Positions 31,236-35,621 of a DNA stretch of 35,621 bases are shown piece by piece; the first letter of the stretch is position 1; each line of letters opens with the position of its first letter. The position numbers and the translations under genes were made by a program. The notes below the pieces were generated by a model. The model was given only the letters and a program-made list of their open reading frames with translations. It was not told where the DNA came from and did no database searches. Origin of the DNA: Lewinellaceae bacterium SD302 (GTDB lineage: Bacteria; Bacteroidota; Bacteroidia; Chitinophagales; Saprospiraceae); NCBI GenBank assembly GCA_002591745.1, contig PDLQ01000043.1, positions 1-35,621 on the forward strand. The letters run 5' to 3'.

Positions 31236-33188
31236 ATGACCGACAATCTCGTTCAACTTTTACCCGACGCCATTGCCAACCAGATCGCCGCCGGTGAGGT
31301 CATCCAACGACCCGCCAGTGTGGTGAAGGAACTGATGGAAAATGCCATCGACGCCGGGGCCGATGCCATCCAACTGATCCTGAAAGATAGCGGTAAAACG
31401 CTCATTCAGGTCGTGGACGATGGTTGCGGTATGTCCGAGACCGATGCCCGCATGAGCCTGGAGCGCCACGCTACCAGTAAATTACGGCTGGCCGATGATC
31501 TGAACAGCCTGCGTACCATGGGCTTCCGGGGAGAGGCGTTGGCCAGTATTGCCGCCGTTTCCCAGTTGGAGATACGCACCAGAAGACGGAGCGATGACCT
31601 GGGCACCAAGATCGTGGTGGAAGGCAGCGAGATAAAAAAACAGGAAGCCGACAGCACCGCGCCGGGAACCAGCATGGCCGTGCGCAACCTTTTCTACAAC
31701 GTGCCGGCCCGCCGTAACTTTTTGAAGAGCGACGGAGTGGAGTTGCGCCACATCAAGGACGAGTTTATTCGCTTGGCGCTGGCGCATCCGGATTTACGCT
31801 TCCAGCTTTTTCACAACGATAACGAAGACCTGCATCTGCCCGCCGGAAAGCTGCGGCAGCGGATCGTAAGTATCTTCGGGAATAAGTACAACAAGATCGT
31901 TATTCCCGTAGAGGAAGAGACGGATGTGCTGCGCATCCACGGCTTTGTAGGGAAGCCGGAAGCCGCGAAAAAAAGCCGCAATGAGCAGTTCTTTTTCGTC
32001 AACAATCGTTTTATCAAGAGTGGTTACCTGCACCATGCGGTGATTGCGGCTTACGATGAGTTGTTACCCAAGGAGCAGGTACCTTTCTATATCATCTGCC
32101 TGGAGTTGGATCCTTCACGGATCGACGTGAACGTACACCCTACCAAGCAAGAGATCAAGTTCGTGGACGAGCGACTGATCTATAATTTTCTTAAAGCGAC
32201 TATCCGCCAGGGTCTGGGCCGCGCCAGTGTGATGCCTACCCTCGATTTTGAGGCCGATAATTTCTTCGCCCCTTCGCGGACCAATATGCGTAGCTCAGAT
32301 CAACTGGACATCAGCCAGACCCTGCCTAGTAAGATGAACGCCAGTAGCAGTGGCGGAGGAGCCAGCAGTGGCTCTAAAGACGATGCGGGCCGCCACGCCC
32401 GTAACCTGCGGAATTGGGAGAAGCTTTACGCGGGTTTGGGGGAAAGTGGGCAAGATGGCGAAGAACCGGGTGAAGAAAGTACTTTCACTTTCGCCGGTTC
32501 CAGCATGAATCAATCTGCGGGAAGCAACGATAACGAACCGGAAATCCTCACCAGCCGCGCCAGCGCGGAAGATGCGGCTACTTTGCTTTCTTCGGCAGCG
32601 AATGGCGAAAAAAGCGAAGAGCGGAAGAAACCTTTTCAACTGCACAGTCAATACATCGTCACCCACCTTAAGAGTGGTTTTTTACTGATCGATCAGCAGA
32701 GCGCCCACGAGCGCATTCTTTATGAACAGTATCTGCGGCAATTGAACGACCGCCAGGCCAGTTCGCAGCGTAGCCTTTTTCCCGTGACCCTGGAGTTGCC
32801 TCCGGCCGATGCCGAATTGCTGGAATCCATTCAGGAGGAATTAACGGCCTTGGGTTTTCAGTTGGAATCCTTTGGAGGCAATAGCGTAATCATTCAGGGT
32901 GTCCCCTCCGATCTGGCCGGCAAACAAAGTGAGCAGCAATTACTGGAAGAACTTCTGGAGCAGTACAAGCGCAACGTAGACCTGCAAGTGAATGGCCGGG
33001 AGGCTATTGCCAGGGCTTTGGCGCGTAGCGCAGCGGTGAAGCGCGGACAGTCATTGGACGTTAGTGAGATGCGCTCTTTGATCGACCAGCTTTTTGCTTG
33101 CAATCAGGCATTGCGGGCTCCGAACGGCCGCCGTTGCTACCTGACCTTCGAACTAGATGAGCTCGACCGTCGTTTTCTTGGTCAATGA
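31236..33188 (+). CDS. mutL: DNA mismatch repair protein MutL
   Basis: The 650-aa protein carries the GHKL ATPase motifs: K-E-L-M-E-N-A-I-D-A-G-A (31-42), D-D-G-C-G-M (61-66), G-F-R-G-E-A-L-A-S-I (96-105). It continues with the transducer domain (V-H-P-T-K-Q-E-I-K-F near 310), a low-complexity Ser/Gly/Glu linker (about 335-470) and a C-terminal dimerisation domain. There, D-Q-Q-S-A-H-E-R-I-L-Y-E resembles the endonuclease motif DQHAxxExxxxE with His to Gln and Ala to Ser. The Cys-containing zinc motifs (ACR and CPHGRP) appear as A-R-S-A-A-V-K-R-G and A-P-N-G-R-R, so nuclease activity is doubtful. ATG 31236 was chosen over 31173, which would overlap the upstream gene. Confidence 0.96.
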   Translation: MTDNLVQLLPDAIANQIAAGEVIQRPASVVKELMENAIDAGADAIQLILKDSGKTLIQVVDDGCGMSETDARMSLERHATSKLRLADDLNSLRTMGFRGEALASIAAVSQLEIRTRRRSDDLGTKIVVEGSEIKKQEADSTAPGTSMAVRNLFYNVPARRNFLKSDGVELRHIKDEFIRLALAHPDLRFQLFHNDNEDLHLPAGKLRQRIVSIFGNKYNKIVIPVEEETDVLRIHGFVGKPEAAKKSRNEQFFFVNNRFIKSGYLHHAVIAAYDELLPKEQVPFYIICLELDPSRIDVNVHPTKQEIKFVDERLIYNFLKATIRQGLGRASVMPTLDFEADNFFAPSRTNMRSSDQLDISQTLPSKMNASSSGGGASSGSKDDAGRHARNLRNWEKLYAGLGESGQDGEEPGEESTFTFAGSSMNQSAGSNDNEPEILTSRASAEDAATLLSSAANGEKSEERKKPFQLHSQYIVTHLKSGFLLIDQQSAHERILYEQYLRQLNDRQASSQRSLFPVTLELPPADAELLESIQEELTALGFQLESFGGNSVIIQGVPSDLAGKQSEQQLLEELLEQYKRNVDLQVNGREAIARALARSAAVKRGQSLDVSEMRSLIDQLFACNQALRAPNGRRCYLTFELDELDRRFLGQ

Positions 33189-33191
33189 CCC

Positions 33192-33208
33192 CACCGAAAA
33201 GTTCGGTG
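33192..33208 (+). other. Small hairpin between mutL and the rhomboid gene
   Basis: CACCGAA (33192-33198) pairs with TTCGGTG (33202-33208) around an AAG loop, 3 nt after the mutL stop codon. There is no T-run, so it may stabilise or attenuate the transcript and need not terminate it. Confidence 0.45.
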
Positions 33209-33230
33209 ACTCTACAAATCAGCCCACTTT

Positions 33231-34025
33231 ATGCGTTTTACCCCCATCGTTAAGAATCTGCTGATTCTGAATATTGTTTTCTACGTGGTCGTTCAGCTGG
33301 ACGTTGCCTATGGTGCCAGCGTTTACGGCGGTAGCGGCGGTTATCTGGGCCTGGAAAATTTACTGGCGTTGCATTACCCGACCAGTCCGCTTTTCAAGCC
33401 GGTACAACTGGTGACCCACTTTTTCATGCACGCCAACCTGATGCATATTTTCTTTAATATGTTCGCCCTGGTGATGTTTGGGCCGCCGTTAGAGACTATG
33501 TGGGGTCCAAAACGTTTCCTGACTTATTACATCGCCTGCGCCTTTGGTTCGGCGGCTTTGCACCTGACTTATACCTGGTGGGATATGAACCAAATGCAGG
33601 ACATGATCGCCGCTTTCCAGGCCAACCCCTCTATGGATATTGTGCAGGCCTTTTTCTCCGGGACCCCCTTCGATCTGGTGGAACTGGAAGCCAGCCTCAA
33701 TAATGGGGAAAGTCTGATGAACGAATTGCTGGAACTGAAGCGTGACATTCCCATGGTCGGTGCTTCCGGCGCTATTTATGGTTTACTGCTGGCCTTCGGT
33801 ATGAATTTCCCGGATTATAAATTGATGCTGATTTTTCTGCCGATACCCATCAAAGCCCGCTATTTTATTCCAATCCTTATCCTGGTGGAGTTATTTCTCG
33901 GCTTTCAGCGCTACAGTTGGGACAACATCGCTCATTTCGCTCATTTGGGAGGTGCCCTGATCGGTTTCCTGATGATCCTATACTGGCGGAAATTTGATCC
34001 GCCTACCGGCCAGCGTTGGAATTGA
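33231..34025 (+). CDS. Rhomboid family intramembrane serine protease
   Basis: The 264-aa multi-pass membrane protein has the rhomboid catalytic dyad: S179 in G-A-S-G-A (177-181) and H238 in A-H-L-G-G (237-241). Membrane segments are visible at about 8-24, 63-85, 97-113, 180-193, 195-222 and 235-252. The H-x-x-x-H-A-N-L-M-H-I-F-F-N-M block (63-77) is typical. A hydrophilic insertion of about 60 residues (115-172) between segments 3 and 4 is longer than usual and may form an extracytoplasmic lid. It follows mutL by 42 nt on the same strand. The substrate is unknown. Confidence 0.93.
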   Translation: MRFTPIVKNLLILNIVFYVVVQLDVAYGASVYGGSGGYLGLENLLALHYPTSPLFKPVQLVTHFFMHANLMHIFFNMFALVMFGPPLETMWGPKRFLTYYIACAFGSAALHLTYTWWDMNQMQDMIAAFQANPSMDIVQAFFSGTPFDLVELEASLNNGESLMNELLELKRDIPMVGASGAIYGLLLAFGMNFPDYKLMLIFLPIPIKARYFIPILILVELFLGFQRYSWDNIAHFAHLGGALIGFLMILYWRKFDPPTGQRWN

Positions 34026-34160
34026 TCGGACGGCTGGATGGAGGCTCGTTCCTCACATTTGGAGGTCTTTGGCTCGTGGCCGGGTTCTTTGGTATTTTAG
34101 GGACTTCAAAGTAGCAATTATCGTATCGAGCGTATCCGTAAAATACATTACTCCTGACCT
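34026..34160. other. Intergenic region before the P450 gene
   Basis: After the rhomboid stop codon come GGACGG and the hairpin GAGG-CTCGTT-CCTC (about 34042-34055), which resembles units of the stop-linked repeat arrays. A copy of the dispersed motif (CAAAGTAGCA, 34107-34116) lies closer to the P450 start. No TANNTTTG box was found. Confidence 0.5.
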
Positions 34161-35525
34161 ATGCCTGCTCCCCCGACCATACCTCGATTTAAGCTGTTCC
34201 GCCGTATGATCCCTACGGCACGCAATCCGATTTTGGGTTTCAATAAGTACCTGCAGGAGTATGGGCCCACCTTCCGGATCGATATTGGGGGGTCCCGCCG
34301 GTCCTACCTGACCACCGAGCCGGACCTGATTCAGCACGTGTTGCAAAAGAATCACCGAAACTACGAGAAGTCTTATATCCAGACCGAGCAGATGGGGAAA
34401 TACATCGGCTACGGACTGTTGACCAACAGTGGGGCCAGTTGGCTGCGGCAGCGACGTCTGATCCAACCCGGCTTTCACCGCAACCGCATTGAGAACCTGA
34501 TCGAGGAGATGCAGCGAAGCATTGAGCAACAATGCGTGGAGCTTGATCGGGCGGCCAAAAGTGGGGAGGCGATTCCCGTCGAGGTTTTTACACTACAGCT
34601 TGCCTTCCGGATTATTGCCCGGGCTATTTTTACCGACGGCTTCAACCAGCAGGAAATGGAGTGGCTGGACGATATGATGCACCGCATCCAACGCTACGTC
34701 GTCTACCCGATTCGATTGCCTTTTCTGGAACCCGTGCTGAAGCTTACCGGTCAGGAACGACGCCATCTCGATTATTCCGCCAAAGTGGAGCAGAAAATTC
34801 TGGATCGGATCAACGCTCGCCGGAGCGAAGGAGAGCACAGCGACCGCAATGACCTGTTGCAAATGCTTTTGGACAGTCGCTACGAAGACGATGGTAGCCC
34901 CATGGAAGATCGGAGACTCATCCATGAAGTTATGATCCTCTTTGCTGCCGGCCACGAAACTTCCGCTAATGCCCTGACCTGGATTCTCTATCTGCTGGAT
35001 CGTCACCCGGAAGAGAAAGAAAAGGCCCGTGCCGAGATCAAATCCGTACTGGGTGATAAAACACCCGTGGCCGCCGATCTTCGCCTGCTTCCATTCCTCA
35101 CTGCCCTGATTGAAGAAGGAATGCGCCTCTACCCACCCGCCTGGATCACGGACCGGGTTGCTCTGGAACAGGATCGTTTTGGTGATGTGGATATACCCGA
35201 AGGTATGGTCGTAGTTCCGTTCATCTATGGGGTCCACCACAGTCCACTGCTCTATGATTCACCCGAATCCTTTCGTCCCGAGAGAATGCTGCCCGCCGCG
35301 AAAAAAGAACGACATCCTTTTGCCTACTTACCCTTTGGCGGTGGCCCAAGATTATGCATCGGGATGAACTTCGCGATGTACGAGATGCAACTGGCGCTGA
35401 TTCACTTACTGCGGCATTATGACTTGGTATTGGCTGAAGAAAAGCCGGTTGCCCCCAAACCTTATTTGACCCTGCGGCCGGAGCGCTCCGTGATGATGAA
35501 AGTTAGACGGGCTGCGCCCTTTTAG
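34161..35525 (+). CDS. Cytochrome P450
   Basis: The 454-aa soluble P450 has the heme-binding motif F-G-G-G-P-R-L-C399-I-G, the I-helix A-G-H-E-T-S-A-N (oxygen activation), E-x-x-R in E-E-G-M-R-L-Y-P-P, and W-L-R-Q-R-R in the C helix. There is no membrane anchor and no fused reductase, so it needs separate ferredoxin partners that are not in the window. The substrate is unknown; related bacterial P450s oxidise fatty acids, terpenoids or sterol-like lipids. Its last six codons (R-R-A-A-P-F) and stop codon come from the first and second units of the 19-bp repeat array. The natural C terminus of the family would end near M-M-K-V. Confidence 0.95.
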   Translation: MPAPPTIPRFKLFRRMIPTARNPILGFNKYLQEYGPTFRIDIGGSRRSYLTTEPDLIQHVLQKNHRNYEKSYIQTEQMGKYIGYGLLTNSGASWLRQRRLIQPGFHRNRIENLIEEMQRSIEQQCVELDRAAKSGEAIPVEVFTLQLAFRIIARAIFTDGFNQQEMEWLDDMMHRIQRYVVYPIRLPFLEPVLKLTGQERRHLDYSAKVEQKILDRINARRSEGEHSDRNDLLQMLLDSRYEDDGSPMEDRRLIHEVMILFAAGHETSANALTWILYLLDRHPEEKEKARAEIKSVLGDKTPVAADLRLLPFLTALIEEGMRLYPPAWITDRVALEQDRFGDVDIPEGMVVVPFIYGVHHSPLLYDSPESFRPERMLPAAKKERHPFAYLPFGGGPRLCIGMNFAMYEMQLALIHLLRHYDLVLAEEKPVAPKPYLTLRPERSVMMKVRRAAPF

Positions 35526-35621
35526 ACGGGCTGCGCCCTTTTAGACGGGCTGCGCCCTTTTAGACGGGCTGCGCCCTTTTAGACGGGCTGCGCCCTTTTA
35601 GACGGGCTGCGCCCTTTTAGA
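35505..35621. repeat. 19-bp tandem hairpin repeat array, six units and continuing
   Basis: The unit AGACGGGCTGCGCCCTTTT is repeated exactly six times (35505-35618) and runs out of the window. Each unit contains the stem GGGC-TGC-GCCC followed by TTTT, an intrinsic-terminator-like shape. The first unit lies inside the P450 reading frame and the second contributes part of its TAG stop. There are no unique spacers, so this is not a CRISPR array. Confidence 0.97.

Noticed and set aside
35505..35621. CRISPR array at the right edge
   Set aside because: Units are contiguous 19-mers without spacers, and no cas gene is present.
1..35621. tRNA, rRNA, glmS ribozyme or known riboswitches
   Set aside because: By eye I found no T-arm/cloverleaf, rRNA segment or conserved riboswitch core. 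A covariance-model scan would be the decisive test.

Overview
The window looks like chromosomal DNA of a member of the Bacteroidota, most likely a marine Saprospiria/Lewinella-type organism. This placement is inferred from gene content and signals, not from a database search. The evidence is: intermediate GC; genes typical of the phylum (DUF4270 lipoprotein, DUF4290 protein, the 31-residue AURKAIP1/COX24-type ribosomal protein, the membrane protein preceding mutL); start regions without Shine-Dalgarno sequences; and promoters of the Bacteroidota form TTTG-N19-21-TANNTTTG, clearest before ligA and comM. I see no rRNA, tRNA, CRISPR array, transposase or prophage.

Layout. 1-416 is non-coding and carries hairpin repeats. 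417-1751(-) is a secreted serine hydrolase, followed by lpdA (+), a DUF434 protein (+), rpmH (-, 51 aa), an M42 aminopeptidase (+) and a pterin dehydratase (+). 6523-8045(-) is the gmk-yicC pair. 8242-11747(+) holds HU, a TPR protein, the AURKAIP1/COX24 small protein and RNase G. 11855-15830(-) holds comM, a secreted LamG-like protein and panC. 15967-22565(+) carries a GT5-like domain protein, a DUF4270 lipoprotein, glmS, a DUF4290 protein and murA. A CrtA-like protein (-) follows, with tsaE-ald (+) divergent from it. 25149-25707 is a regulatory region ahead of an SDR oxidoreductase and a TetR regulator. Then come a D-cysteine desulfhydrase/ACC-deaminase-like enzyme and an HMA protein (-), ligA (-), and on the plus strand a small membrane protein, mutL, a rhomboid protease and a cytochrome P450.

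Functional themes. The genes are mainly housekeeping: cell-wall precursor supply (glmS, murA), DNA repair (ligA, mutL), RNA turnover (rng, yicC), translation (rpmH, tsaE, the AURKAIP1/COX24 protein), CoA synthesis (panC) and central metabolism (lpdA, ald). MurA has Asp where most bacteria have the fosfomycin-reactive Cys.

The unusual content is between the genes. (1) A family of short hairpin repeats built on a TAG-GACG spacer starts at, or supplies, the stop codons of at least four genes, and ends the window as a 19-bp tandem array. (2) A dispersed motif, TGCTACTTTG, occurs exactly eleven times. Ten of the copies are intergenic, several form inverted pairs, and two pairs bound longer homologous elements. 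(3) glmS and murA share a 17-nt leader motif next to their start codons. (4) A 16-bp palindrome and a near-copy precede the SDR/TetR pair and look like operators.
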